IMG/VR virus record: IMGVR_UViG_3300010412_000022
Span: 1-52,050 of that record
Strand: one strand, 5' to 3'
DNA: 52,050 nucleotides
Source of the DNA: a virus
The first letter of the stretch is position 1. Each line of letters opens with the position of its first letter. A program made the position numbers and the translations under genes. Positions 9,676 through 19,430 of the stretch are shown here, piece by piece. The notes beneath the pieces were generated by a model. That model was not told the origin of the DNA, did no database searches, and was given only the letters and a program-made list of their open reading frames with translations.

Positions 9676-12600
9676 ATGACAGTCAACGTAATCATCGAAA
9701 CCATTGATAAACTTGATAAAGTTCAGCAATGGAGACAGAAGTCTAATTCGTTTATTCAGGCTCTTGGTCAAGCTATCACCATTATTAATGATGCCGAAAG
9801 TCTGAACAAGCTGTTTATTCAGGATGTTGGTGGAACGTCGGGTCTTGTATTTTCTGTGAGTTCGGGAAGAATTCGTAATAAGGCTGATATCACAGATATC
9901 CTTGGTGCCAACCTTACTCTACCCGCATCACAATTGAGCTATGTATATCTCGATGTCAATGACAATACAACAAAAAGTTCTATCGTCGAACCAACAGAAA
10001 AGGCAATACCACTCTATCAAGTCACCACAGATTCTGTTGGCATAACTCTGATTGAAGACAAGCGTTCTTGGGCAACAATCAATACAAATATAGAACAGGT
10101 TAATGGGTTCCCAGTTATTGAGGTTTTCCTTCTTTCTTCTGCTTCCGATATCATTACATTGAATGCGTCTACAACAACAGATTGTACGGTCTATGTCGAT
10201 GGATACAGAAAGGTCATGAGCGACGATTACATCATTCTCAATGACACCCAGATAAAATTTAATTCCATTCTTCCTATTGGTTCAAAAGTTATTGTTGCGG
10301 GAAATACACCAGAAACAACAATAAAGGCATTTACCAGTATTGACTTCAAGGTAGCAACAATACCAAACCAGACAGATTTTGTCGTAACTAGCGTTGGTCA
10401 ATTGACAGCCAATACAGCCGTGTGGGTTGATGGTATACGCCAAAGTACATACACACTGGATTATGTGAACAATAAGGTGATACTTCCTTTTGGGGTTAGT
10501 GTTGGAACCGAGGTTCTTATAGCCAAGGTAGAAATTGCCGGAGGAACATTTACTGTATATGATGGCAATGATGGCGATATTATCTACAAGGTAGGAAGTT
10601 CTCTTGATGTCTGGGATTTTGGTGCCCCAAGTTTTAGTTCACTTGCCATAATAAGTGGTGTATTCAATGCATCAAGAATCCCAAAAGCCAATGCAGACTT
10701 CAGTCAGGAATGGTGGTGGGCTTATGATAATTATGAATTCATGACACCATTGTCTATTGATGAAAGTAAACAACCAAAAAAGAATACCAATTGGATAGAA
10801 AAGTCTTTTGCAAAGACAGAAGATTTCACTATGACCGGCTTCAATGGAAGAAGTATTGTTGGCGACTGGTTGTCATTTAGTCCAGCCTCAACCGAAGTAA
10901 AGGCGACACGATATGGTAGGGTGACAAAAACCACAGATACTTCCAATTTTAATGGAGACAATTTAAAAAATGCTCCATTTATGATTGCAGACGTAGCCAT
11001 GATAAGAGACCCCGCAGCAAAATTCTCTGAACCAAAATACATCATTGCCGGTGAATATGGTGGAAAACGATTGGCTGTTCTTGATACATTAAATGCCAGC
11101 GGAAACTGGATAGATGTTCCAACTCCATTCGGAAATGGGTGGGAAATAATCGGTCTTGGAACCTATAACTATGATAGAAAATGGAATTTGGTTGCTCAGA
11201 GACCCGATGAATGGGTTTTTGTTAGTGGATGGAACAAGGCAGCTAACCAGAGTGCAATTTACAAAAGAAACTCCAACCAGTTTCCTTCTGGTGGAGGAAG
11301 TTGGTCATTGGTAGCCAATTTTAATTCTCCAACAGCAATTAACAAATTGACAAAATTCAGTTGCCCTAATGCATTTTATTCAAGCCCACTTTCATTTGCC
11401 AGAGAGAATTACGTTTACTGCTTTTATGGTCATGAAGGAGAAAACCTGTCAAGTCAACCACTGGGTTCTGTTGGAAAGGAACCTACGGCACTAATCAGCT
11501 TTTGCTCAGAGCAATATGATTTTGCTGTTTCTCCATATGGTCATTGCAGGTTTCATTTCTTCTGTGCCGACAACCAAGGGAATGTGTATTACTATTCAAC
11601 CCGCGACTCTCTGTTTACAACAACCAATTCATGCGCCGGAGCATGGACATTGCTTGGAAATTATGGGATAGGGAATGTTCGACACTTTGCCCTTTTATTT
11701 GAACCTGATGGCACATGGGGAAGGGTTCTTATGATGTCTGGTGATGCCGGAACAAAATTCTTCAGGTTCGAGGGAGAACAGACTGTTTGGACACCTGTCG
11801 ATAATGTTAGCCCGAATATACCAATGGGAACAATTGTTGATAGCACACTGACCTACTTCCATAACCAAGGCTCTATTAGTGGTCAAACAACAAAAACCAT
11901 TTTGCAAGATTCCAATGGCGACTTTGTAATGCACCATTATGGGTCTGGCGCACATTCAACATTAGCCGATGCTACAGCACGATTCCCGACCTACTACAAG
12001 GCATTCACAAGCGAAAACTCGCCTGCCCCAAAATTTGGAATACGTTCCATAGTTGATGGAAAAAATATTACAATGATTCTTGCCGACAATCCTGTCAATT
12101 CAATATGGGTAAAGGGATATGGTATTGATTATATCAAGCCGGTTTCGGCTCGAAACGACAGGATAGGTGGACTATGGTTTTTAAATAACAGGTTTATTCT
12201 TGTTCACACCAATCCACAAATAGTCGAAATATCAACCGACGGAATTTCATGGACAAAATACACCGCAACAGGTTTAAATAATCAAAAAATGGATTTGGTA
12301 TATGGTAATGGTGTCTATGTGGCAATATATGATGGCGGAGTTAATAGGGGTCAATACAGTATTGATGGATACAACTACACTAATTTGCCGAATGTGCCAG
12401 ATTCATACATCAAGAGCATTACGTTTGATGGAAGCCTTTTTGTTGGCATATCTACAGCAAATAATATCGTTACTTCACCAAACGGCTCTACATGGACTGT
12501 TGTCGGGTCAACAACAATATCGGATATCATCTACAATCCATATTATGGTGGATATATTGGTGTTGATGGCATCGATATAAAATTCAGTACAGACCTGATA

Positions 12601-12882
12601 ACATGGGTTCCTAAGAAGGGTCTCTATGGTCAGAACCTGAAATTAACCGGAAGCGGTAAACATGTTTTCGTGAATATCAGCTACAATAACACCACAACCA
12701 ATGTATTGATTGCTGACCTTAATGCCCCATTTAATGATGGAATTATAGAAAATATCATGCCATTGAATATCAACGACGAACCAACAGAAGTATTTGAAAG
12801 TGGAAGCAAATTCTTTGTTGGAACAAAAACCATAAATAATATCACAGGAAGACCACCTGTTTATTACCAAATCGAATTGTAA
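9676..12882 (+). CDS. Tail-fibre-like protein with beta-propeller-like repeats (second of a pair)
   Basis: This 1068-residue protein starts two bases after the previous gene and is its paralogue. It shares the helical start (QQWRQKSNSFIQALGQAI), the head segment LFIQDVGGTSGLVFSVSSGRIRN, the VYVDGYRK/VWVDGIRQ beta domains followed by EVLIAK, and the short C-terminal motif PPVYYQIEL (PPSYYKITV in the sister). Residues 830-1000 hold repeats such as VYGNGVYVAIYDGG and TFDGSLFVGISTANNIVTSP, typical of beta-propeller blades. The middle regions differ strongly between the two, as expected for host-range proteins. Confidence 0.7.
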   Translation: MTVNVIIETIDKLDKVQQWRQKSNSFIQALGQAITIINDAESLNKLFIQDVGGTSGLVFSVSSGRIRNKADITDILGANLTLPASQLSYVYLDVNDNTTKSSIVEPTEKAIPLYQVTTDSVGITLIEDKRSWATINTNIEQVNGFPVIEVFLLSSASDIITLNASTTTDCTVYVDGYRKVMSDDYIILNDTQIKFNSILPIGSKVIVAGNTPETTIKAFTSIDFKVATIPNQTDFVVTSVGQLTANTAVWVDGIRQSTYTLDYVNNKVILPFGVSVGTEVLIAKVEIAGGTFTVYDGNDGDIIYKVGSSLDVWDFGAPSFSSLAIISGVFNASRIPKANADFSQEWWWAYDNYEFMTPLSIDESKQPKKNTNWIEKSFAKTEDFTMTGFNGRSIVGDWLSFSPASTEVKATRYGRVTKTTDTSNFNGDNLKNAPFMIADVAMIRDPAAKFSEPKYIIAGEYGGKRLAVLDTLNASGNWIDVPTPFGNGWEIIGLGTYNYDRKWNLVAQRPDEWVFVSGWNKAANQSAIYKRNSNQFPSGGGSWSLVANFNSPTAINKLTKFSCPNAFYSSPLSFARENYVYCFYGHEGENLSSQPLGSVGKEPTALISFCSEQYDFAVSPYGHCRFHFFCADNQGNVYYYSTRDSLFTTTNSCAGAWTLLGNYGIGNVRHFALLFEPDGTWGRVLMMSGDAGTKFFRFEGEQTVWTPVDNVSPNIPMGTIVDSTLTYFHNQGSISGQTTKTILQDSNGDFVMHHYGSGAHSTLADATARFPTYYKAFTSENSPAPKFGIRSIVDGKNITMILADNPVNSIWVKGYGIDYIKPVSARNDRIGGLWFLNNRFILVHTNPQIVEISTDGISWTKYTATGLNNQKMDLVYGNGVYVAIYDGGVNRGQYSIDGYNYTNLPNVPDSYIKSITFDGSLFVGISTANNIVTSPNGSTWTVVGSTTISDIIYNPYYGGYIGVDGIDIKFSTDLITWVPKKGLYGQNLKLTGSGKHVFVNISYNNTTTNVLIADLNAPFNDGIIENIMPLNINDEPTEVFESGSKFFVGTKTINNITGRPPVYYQIEL

Positions 12883-12914
12883 CCCATAAAATAACAAGAA
12901 TAAGGGAAAGAGAA

Positions 12915-13163
12915 ATGTCAGATAGAGGAAAGCGTTTTATTGACTTTGACTTTAACACTGTATGGAATTCTGCACTGTTGGTGACTGTCATAGGATTACT
13001 GATTACGACGAGGGAAGATATTGCATCACTTGGTTCAATCATCCATGAACGAGACGGGAAGATTGTCGAAATCCAAGAGATACTTGAAAAACATAGTACG
13101 GATTTGACTGAACTCAAAATTCGTGTTGGAACCATCGAAAAGAAAATAGAAGAGATAAAATGA
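12915..13163 (+). CDS. Small membrane-anchored coiled-coil protein
   Basis: This 82-residue protein follows a GGGAAAGAG ribosome binding site. It has one short hydrophobic stretch at residues 17-32 (NSALLVTVIGLLITTR) and then a charged helix (residues 45-82) with heptad spacing. A single membrane segment plus a coiled coil resembles some holins, spanins or Rz-like proteins, but no family is recognised. It overlaps the next gene by four bases (ATGA), so the two are co-translated. Confidence 0.6.
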   Translation: MSDRGKRFIDFDFNTVWNSALLVTVIGLLITTREDIASLGSIIHERDGKIVEIQEILEKHSTDLTELKIRVGTIEKKIEEIK

Positions 13164-13861
13164 TTGTAACTCGTAACCTGATAATAGACCAAGGTTCATC
13201 ATTTAGTGAATCCTTCGTAGCAAAAAAGGATGGTCAAATTATTGACCTTACCAATTACACTGTGGTTTCCGAAATAAGGAAGATTGCCAATTCCTATATG
13301 GCATATCCATTCACAGCCAATATCACCAGTGCTGCTACCGGAGAATTCACTCTTGAAATGGAACCCGACCAGTCAGAAATGATGGAAGGTGGTCGCTACT
13401 ATTATGATATCGAACTACATTCTACGACATCATCGCAGATATTGAAAATTGTTGAGGGGATTGTTATTGTTATTCCCCAAATATCCAGTTCAAATCCATT
13501 TATCAGTGAACAGGGGATTAAGAGAGTAAATCCGGATGCCATTCATGTTCATGAAAACCTAGACCAGTTGAAGATTGTCAAATGGTGGACATTGGCAGAA
13601 ACAAATCAAAAGGTTGTTGAATGGGGTGACAAATTAATAATCGTCGGCTCAATTGGCTATGAACTCATTATCCCAGAAAATCCGCAGGCAGGATTTGAGT
13701 TTGATTTTATAGACTTTGATAATACCTTTGGTCTATCAACAGGCGTTGTTATTCGTGATGATGCTTCACCAACACCCAATGTAATTGAAACTGTCATGGT
13801 ATCAGGTAAATATAATGCACTATATACTGGTGCTTCATGGAAAATCACACAGGTAGGCTAA
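13160..13861 (+). CDS. Virion structural protein with N-terminal Ig-like domain
   Basis: Residues 1-110 (LIIDQGSSFSESFVAKKDGQ, then SEIRKIANSYMAYPFTANI, then GRYYYDIEL and VEGIVIVIP) match a beta-sandwich pattern frequent in tail and baseplate-associated proteins of T4-like cyanophages. Residues 120-233 form a second beta-rich part. The ATG overlaps the stop of the small coiled-coil gene. I expect a particle component at the tail tip or fibre base; no enzyme motif is visible. Confidence 0.65.
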   Translation: MIVTRNLIIDQGSSFSESFVAKKDGQIIDLTNYTVVSEIRKIANSYMAYPFTANITSAATGEFTLEMEPDQSEMMEGGRYYYDIELHSTTSSQILKIVEGIVIVIPQISSSNPFISEQGIKRVNPDAIHVHENLDQLKIVKWWTLAETNQKVVEWGDKLIIVGSIGYELIIPENPQAGFEFDFIDFDNTFGLSTGVVIRDDASPTPNVIETVMVSGKYNALYTGASWKITQVG

Positions 13862-13864
13862 TAA

Positions 13865-15496
13865 ATGACAAAAGTAACAGACCCAGTTTCGGCGATTACA
13901 CAACTAAAAGATGTTGGTGGTGTCGTAAAGGCATATATTGATACCAACGGAGACCTTATTGTTGCGGGAACAGTAAAACCAAACGGCGGCTCAGGTGTTG
14001 TTGTCACAGAAACGCCAGAGAAAACTGAAATTGATTCGAATAACCTTTCAACCGGTATTGCTGCCGGTGGTCTGATTACGGTCAACACATCAACTACCTT
14101 CAATATATCCGATGGTTATGGATACATCGTCAACAACACAAATCCACTTGCCGTAACTGTGACCAAGGTAACATGGTCTGGCTTGACAAATATAACACCA
14201 ACATTTTTGGCAACAAGTGAACAAACTCTTGTTGTGATAAACAGTTCGGGAATATTGCAGAATGCCGCCATAAATTCGTTTCCTGCATTTGATACAGCGT
14301 TCTATAGGACACATATTGTTCTTGGTGTTGTGTGCCATAATAACAGAACAACCATTGATTCTACCCTGTCTACAGCAAATACAGTAAAACAAACAGCAAA
14401 TTCTGTAATTGATTTGAGGTCGGCAATTGGTTGCGTGAATATCTATGGCAACGATTTCTATTCCGCATCGGGTTTACTGTTGGATAAAACTTCGGGCAGA
14501 AGTTATTTTGGAGGAATCCACCAACATCTAAGCGATACCAATCCAAGTATTATTACCGACTCTGCCCTTGCTCCAGTAGATATAAACTATTTCTACCAGA
14601 AAGCTGGCGGAGGTTTTAATATCGAGACAGCAACAAACAACGTCAATCCGGAAAAATGGGATAATGGCTCAGGAACACTGCAAAATGTTCCTGCAAATAA
14701 TTACACAGTTCAAAGAATTTATTTCGTTCCCGAAGAAAACTTTGTATATGTATCATACGGAAAAGCAGTCTATACCACACTCGATGCGGCTAGAAAAGCA
14801 GTCGAGTCGGAATCGGTGTTGGTTACTCCAGAAAATCTTAAACCGTTCCATAGATGTTCTTTGATTATCAAACAGGGAACTACAACAATAAACACATCGG
14901 ATGCAATCTTTGCCAAGACCGATAAATTTGGAGACCATGTTGGAAGTCACCTGATACAAAATGCACAGAAGGCATCGGAAGTTCCTCTTGATTCTGCTAT
15001 TGCAGGTCAAACCAATACCTACGCATCATTGGTGAATCATGAAACAAGGGTCGTGACCCTTGAGAATGAAAAATTTGGCGACAACTATGTCAGGTTGGCA
15101 AGTTTTTCCGGAACCGTGGATATTTCACCAAGTACGTCTTCATTGATTAAATTATCCGCCACACCAACAGTTGGTCCACTTGTAACACCAACACTGCCTG
15201 CCGGTACATACAGAATTTATGGTAAGGTGGTTCATGGGGGAACGGGTTCTGGTGCGCCAGACTTAACCAATGTCAATATGACAAGCACGTCAAGTGGTCC
15301 AGTTACAAATACAAGCATTGTAAGAGGCTATACTGAAATTCCAAATAACAACTCAACAAATGTGATGGATATGAACTTCCATATCAATCACACACTTTCT
15401 GTAAGTGGAACAATATCAATAGACGTTATCGGAACAGTTTCTTCTGCAAGTATGCGAATATACCAAGTTTTAATTGAAGTATGGAGAGTGTCATAA
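13865..15496 (+). CDS. Tail-associated structural protein (fibre-like)
   Basis: This is a 543-residue protein that starts three bases after the preceding stop. The first 35 residues include AYIDTNGDLIVAGTV, a segment common at the N-terminus of phage fibre or neck proteins. The middle is beta-rich and resembles the domain of appendage proteins carrying IHQHLSDTNPSII, and the C-terminal 110 residues form a predicted jelly-roll-like sheet (GTYRIYGKVVHGGTG). No catalytic motif is seen. The gene order (between Ig-like protein and gp13) places it with tail appendages. Confidence 0.6.
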   Translation: MTKVTDPVSAITQLKDVGGVVKAYIDTNGDLIVAGTVKPNGGSGVVVTETPEKTEIDSNNLSTGIAAGGLITVNTSTTFNISDGYGYIVNNTNPLAVTVTKVTWSGLTNITPTFLATSEQTLVVINSSGILQNAAINSFPAFDTAFYRTHIVLGVVCHNNRTTIDSTLSTANTVKQTANSVIDLRSAIGCVNIYGNDFYSASGLLLDKTSGRSYFGGIHQHLSDTNPSIITDSALAPVDINYFYQKAGGGFNIETATNNVNPEKWDNGSGTLQNVPANNYTVQRIYFVPEENFVYVSYGKAVYTTLDAARKAVESESVLVTPENLKPFHRCSLIIKQGTTTINTSDAIFAKTDKFGDHVGSHLIQNAQKASEVPLDSAIAGQTNTYASLVNHETRVVTLENEKFGDNYVRLASFSGTVDISPSTSSLIKLSATPTVGPLVTPTLPAGTYRIYGKVVHGGTGSGAPDLTNVNMTSTSSGPVTNTSIVRGYTEIPNNNSTNVMDMNFHINHTLSVSGTISIDVIGTVSSASMRIYQVLIEVWRVS

Positions 15497-16104
15497 TGTC
15501 TAGCAATTACATATACAACAAGACGGATTTTACATCGATTGTCAATAATATCAGTCTGACCAATCTGAAGAAATATATTTCAGATTCTCAAGACGTATAC
15601 ACCAATCTTGAAACCATCCTGTGTTCACATGACAATGATGTATCCATTTATAATTTTGTGTTTAGTGATGAACTGTCTCAGGAAGAACAGGATGCATTGG
15701 ATTCCCTTGTTGCCGCATATTCAAACCTGCAAGAGTATAGGGAGCAGGCATTTACAAAGATTGATGATGCTGCCGGTCGTGCTAGGTCTCGTTATGTGAC
15801 AACCAGTCCAGGTCAGGATGCTGTCTACACACTGAAGGCTGCCGATGCAGAATCCTACAAGAGCAAGGGATATCCACATGACACAACTAAATATAAATTC
15901 ATAGAGGCTGAAATGGCGGCTACCGGCATGTCTGCAAAAGATGTTGCTGATATGCTCATACAAATCAAATCACAATGGATTTTGTTGGCTGCGGGAATTG
16001 AACAGGTTCGACTGTCTGGAAAGAATCTAATAAAGACAAAGACGACCAAGGAAGAAATTGACGCTATCACTTCACAGACAATATCCGTATTGGATGGAAT
16101 ATAA
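15496..16104 (+). CDS. Conserved tail-cluster protein of unknown function
   Basis: The start at 15496 (MSSNY) is preferred over an in-frame ATG 15 bases upstream because GGAGAG sits 7 bases before it and it overlaps the preceding TAA. The 202-residue product is mostly helical (residues 60-130 and 135-190) with no membrane segment. Being directly downstream of a fibre-like gene and upstream of gp13, it might be an assembly chaperone for the fibre, but this is only positional inference. Its stop overlaps the gp13 start by one base. Confidence 0.6.
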   Translation: MSSNYIYNKTDFTSIVNNISLTNLKKYISDSQDVYTNLETILCSHDNDVSIYNFVFSDELSQEEQDALDSLVAAYSNLQEYREQAFTKIDDAAGRARSRYVTTSPGQDAVYTLKAADAESYKSKGYPHDTTKYKFIEAEMAATGMSAKDVADMLIQIKSQWILLAAGIEQVRLSGKNLIKTKTTKEEIDAITSQTISVLDGI

Positions 16105-16859
16105 TGGGAATACATAAAGACGAATTGGTACAATATGCACTAAGGCAGCTTGGGGCACCATTACTTGAGATTAACGTATCACCAGACCAAATGAGTGATG
16201 CAGTTGATGATACTATCCAATTGTTTAACGAATCTCATGGCGATGGCTCAGAGAAGTTTTTTGTAAGGCATATTGTAACTGCACAGGATATTGCAAACAG
16301 GTATATCGGTCTTCCAGATTCAATAAGGGCTGTTGTTCAGGTTCTTCCATTAAATCAAACCAGTTCATTTTATGCCACAGAACCTCTGTTTAGCCCAATA
16401 GGTCAATTCATGCAAGACGAGGTGTGGGGTCTAAATTCCCAATCGGTTGTTCATTACCATATGGCTATGGCAAATTACAGGCTCATTCAGAATATGTTTG
16501 CCGATACTCCCAATGTCGATTTCAATGTCTATACGGGGAAATTAAAACTGGATACAAATTGGGATAGGTTTATACCCGATGAAACCGTTATTATTCTTGA
16601 GGTGTGGAAAGCCCTTGACCCAGAAGAGTACAAGAAAATATATACTGACAGATGGGTTAAGCGTTATGTTACTGCAAGAATAAAAAAACAGTGGGGAACC
16701 AATCTGAAAAAATTCTCTGGAGTTCAATTGCCGGGGGGTATCACATTGAATGGCGACACCATATACACAGAAGCTGTTGAAGAGATTGCAAACCTTGAAG
16801 AAGAATTGAGAACCCGTTATGAACTGCCGATAGATTTCTTCATCGGAAGTTCAATGTGA
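16104..16859 (+). CDS. gp13: Neck protein gp13
   Basis: The 251-residue product carries the hallmarks of T4-like gp13: LRQLGAPLLEINVSPDQMSDAVDD at the N-terminus, DPEEYKKIYTDRWVKRYVTA in the middle, then a KKQWGTNLKKFSGVQLPGG segment and a C-terminal ELPIDFFIGS. gp13 and gp14 form the neck that closes the filled head before tail joining. It is followed by gp14 after eight bases, the order seen in T4. Confidence 0.9.
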   Translation: MGIHKDELVQYALRQLGAPLLEINVSPDQMSDAVDDTIQLFNESHGDGSEKFFVRHIVTAQDIANRYIGLPDSIRAVVQVLPLNQTSSFYATEPLFSPIGQFMQDEVWGLNSQSVVHYHMAMANYRLIQNMFADTPNVDFNVYTGKLKLDTNWDRFIPDETVIILEVWKALDPEEYKKIYTDRWVKRYVTARIKKQWGTNLKKFSGVQLPGGITLNGDTIYTEAVEEIANLEEELRTRYELPIDFFIGSSM

Positions 16860-16867
16860 GGTAATCA

Positions 16868-17509
16868 ATGCCAACTAATCCATTTTTCTCAAGTGTCGGA
16901 AAGTCAAGTGAAGGTGACTTGATACAACAACTCACCGACGAATGCATAAAAATCAATGGTTATGACCTGTTCTATATTCCGAGGGATATATTGAATATGG
17001 ATTATCTTTATCATGAAGACATGCTTTCCCGATTCAAGGAAAAATATCCCATAGAGATGATTCTATTGACTGTTGACTTCTGGGATGGTGAAGGCGATAT
17101 CATGACCAAGTTCGGAGTTCAGGTTATGGATACCCTTGATTTTGAAGTATCCAAAGAACGATTTAATGCGTCTGTTCCATTATCAAGACCGCAAGAAGGT
17201 GACCTGCTATTCTATCCTGTCACCAATACCTTGATGGAAATCACTTGGGTAGAACCGGAAAAGCCTTTCTATCAAATGGGCAAGCTATATGTTTATAAGA
17301 TATCATGTGGTCTATTCAGGTATAGTTCTGAAGAAATTGATACCGGCATATTGAATGCTGATTTGGTTCAGGCGCGTTTTGAAAATAATAATGACGCATC
17401 GACAGACCCCTTTGCCGATAACCAATCATTTGAGGATGAAGTTCATGATGTTGATAATCCAATTGTTGTAGGTGATGCCGATGATACATCACCCTTTGGA
17501 GACTTTTAA
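16868..17509 (+). CDS. gp14: Neck protein gp14
   Basis: A GAGGTAATC ribosome binding site precedes the ATG. The N-terminal half (NPFFSS, then YDLFYIPRDILNMDYLYHED and EGDIMTKFGVQVMD) matches the T4-like gp14 pattern of a YIPRD-type motif followed by a sheet. The last 50 residues are acidic and likely disordered (DPFADNQSFEDEVHD). gp14 builds the neck with gp13. The stop overlaps the gp15 start. Confidence 0.9.
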   Translation: MPTNPFFSSVGKSSEGDLIQQLTDECIKINGYDLFYIPRDILNMDYLYHEDMLSRFKEKYPIEMILLTVDFWDGEGDIMTKFGVQVMDTLDFEVSKERFNASVPLSRPQEGDLLFYPVTNTLMEITWVEPEKPFYQMGKLYVYKISCGLFRYSSEEIDTGILNADLVQARFENNNDASTDPFADNQSFEDEVHDVDNPIVVGDADDTSPFGDF

Positions 17510-18573
17510 TGTTTGGTAACCATTATTACAATAGAACAATAAGACGACTGACCGTTGCCTTTGGCTCATTATTCAATGACATAAAAATCGCAAGATATAA
17601 TCCTGATGGTTCAATTAACCAGATGATTCAGGTTCCTCTTTCTTATGGTCCAGGTCAAAAATGGTTCCGTGTGCGCGAACGTGCCGAAATAGATGGTGCG
17701 GTAGAGGGCATAGCCTCCCTTAGAAACATTCTCCCAAGAATGAGCTATTCTCTTGATAACATCGTGTTTGATGCCGAGAGGATGACCAATACCTATAACA
17801 AGATGGCTATATGCGAAAATGGAAGACCAACCAAAATTCAAAGTGCGAGGGTTCCATTCAACCTGAACTTCTCATTGCATATCCTGACGAAAAAGACAGA
17901 AGACTCATTACAGATTCTTGAGCAGGTTCTTCCTTACTTCACTCCAAGCGTTCAGTTGCCTGTGATTGATATGCCTGAGCTTGGCATAGTTTCAAACATT
18001 CCATTTGAGCTTGAAGACATTTCTCAGGATGATAACTGGGAAACCGATTTAAAAGAACCAAGAGAACTTATCTGGACACTGACGTTCGTGGCTAGGGCTT
18101 GGTTATACTTCCCGACGAAAGACTTGAATTTGGGTGGTGGATTGATTGAAACAGTCTATGTTCCATACTACAACTATATTCCTAATGGAACAGATACTCC
18201 AACCGGCATGATGCATTTATCGGCATACAAAAGTGCCGGTTGTGATATTCTTCCGGAATCTACCGACATCTATCCAGACATGACATTGGATATGGATAGT
18301 TTTGTTGCTTCTGATGTCATTTCCGCCAAATATCTGGTTCTTGTTGAAGACCCCGAAGGAATTGTGTTCAGAACCCAATACCAGATTCTGGTTACACACA
18401 ATGGAACCAGCGTTGCTTTCACACGATACAACGAAATGGGTGATACAATACTTCATACCTATTCGGCTATCATTGAAGATGGAAGGGTAAAAATCAAGGT
18501 CACAAATAACCAGACCATCCCGCTTCAGATAAAATTCATACGCATGGAAATGAGAGAACCTACAAATGGCTAA
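17509..18573 (+). CDS. gp15: Tail terminator / sheath stabiliser gp15
   Basis: The N-terminus MFGNHYYNRTIRRLTVAFG parallels T4 gp15 (MFGYFYNSSFRRY), as do ILPRMSYSL, QILEQVLPYFTPS and the EPRELIWTLTFVARAW segment. gp15 caps the tail tube and sheath so that the head can bind. At 354 residues it is longer than T4 gp15 (272 residues, from memory). The extra C-terminal part (from about residue 265) resembles the small protein encoded next. Confidence 0.9.
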   Translation: MFGNHYYNRTIRRLTVAFGSLFNDIKIARYNPDGSINQMIQVPLSYGPGQKWFRVRERAEIDGAVEGIASLRNILPRMSYSLDNIVFDAERMTNTYNKMAICENGRPTKIQSARVPFNLNFSLHILTKKTEDSLQILEQVLPYFTPSVQLPVIDMPELGIVSNIPFELEDISQDDNWETDLKEPRELIWTLTFVARAWLYFPTKDLNLGGGLIETVYVPYYNYIPNGTDTPTGMMHLSAYKSAGCDILPESTDIYPDMTLDMDSFVASDVISAKYLVLVEDPEGIVFRTQYQILVTHNGTSVAFTRYNEMGDTILHTYSAIIEDGRVKIKVTNNQTIPLQIKFIRMEMREPTNG

Positions 18574-18904
18574 TAACTGCGTCGTAACACAAACCTTTGA
18601 CATTCCTGCCGGTGAGAATTTACTGTGCTTCACCCTTGGGGCACAAAATTTCAAAAACATCAAATGGATTGTTACCATAAAAGAAGAGACCACAAACAGG
18701 GTTCATGCCTATGAAGTATCGGCTACCTACACCCTAAGTCCAATCGCACCAACATTCACTAAATATGCATTGATAGGTGATGATATTGACCATGAGTTTG
18801 TCATGACCTACAACAACACAAGCATGTTGTTTGAAATGAGTGTCGTAAACAATGAAGCGCAAGCCATCAAGGTTTACTTCGGAGAAATCGAACGAATAGA
18901 ATGA
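18566..18904 (+). CDS. Small beta-domain protein, apparent copy of the gp15 C-terminal domain
   Basis: This 112-residue gene overlaps the 3' end of gp15 by eight bases. Its pattern KWIVTIKEE, then TKYALIGDDIDHEFVMTYNN and KVYFGEIERIE runs parallel to the gp15 tail KYLVLVEDPEG, TRYNEMGDTILHTYSAIIED and KFIRMEMREP. Both look like the same all-beta domain. I infer duplication of the domain into a stand-alone protein. A function in decorating the tail terminator is plausible but unproven. Confidence 0.6.
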   Translation: MANNCVVTQTFDIPAGENLLCFTLGAQNFKNIKWIVTIKEETTNRVHAYEVSATYTLSPIAPTFTKYALIGDDIDHEFVMTYNNTSMLFEMSVVNNEAQAIKVYFGEIERIE

Positions 18905-18920
18905 TGGATGGAGATTCATT

Positions 18921-19430
18921 ATGGGAAAGAATTCAGTAACACAAAAACTCGATGAAGCACTAGGTATAGCCAAGACACTTCTTGATGAATCTGATACCAA
19001 CGAAATCGTTTTATCACCAGAAAGACCTCCTGCACTTCGTACACCACAATACGATACCGACTTGGAGAATGACTACAGGGATACCAGAGACACCCTTAAA
19101 TCGCTTGTGACGAAGGCTGAACTTGCCCTTGATGGATTGCTCGAAATAGCCAAGGAATCGGAACACCCGCGAACCTATGAGGTTGCATCGACCCTTATCA
19201 AGACCATATCTGAAGTGACAAAGGAATTGATGTCTCTACAGAAGACCATGAGAGACTTGAAAACAGAACAGTCGAAAAAAGATTCTGGCGGAAACATGAC
19301 TGTCGAGAAGGCAGACAATGTGACCAACCAGACAATCGTATTCAACGGAACCACCAAGGAGCTACAGGAAATGCTGAAACAGGCAAGACTTGGCAATGTG
19401 GTAGACAATGTAATAGATTCAGATGGCTAG
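18921..19430 (+). CDS. gp16: Terminase small subunit gp16
   Basis: The 169-residue product resembles T4 gp16: an acidic N-terminus, LENDYRDTRDTLKSLV, then AKESEHPRTYEVASTLIKTI and a coiled helix ending MRDLKTEQ, then a tail with the TIVFNGTTKELQEM motif (T4 has ATVFMGSPTELMDE). It forms the ring that regulates the gp17 packaging motor. The start codon follows GGATGGAGATTCATT. It overlaps gp17 by eight bases. Confidence 0.92.
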   Translation: MGKNSVTQKLDEALGIAKTLLDESDTNEIVLSPERPPALRTPQYDTDLENDYRDTRDTLKSLVTKAELALDGLLEIAKESEHPRTYEVASTLIKTISEVTKELMSLQKTMRDLKTEQSKKDSGGNMTVEKADNVTNQTIVFNGTTKELQEMLKQARLGNVVDNVIDSDG

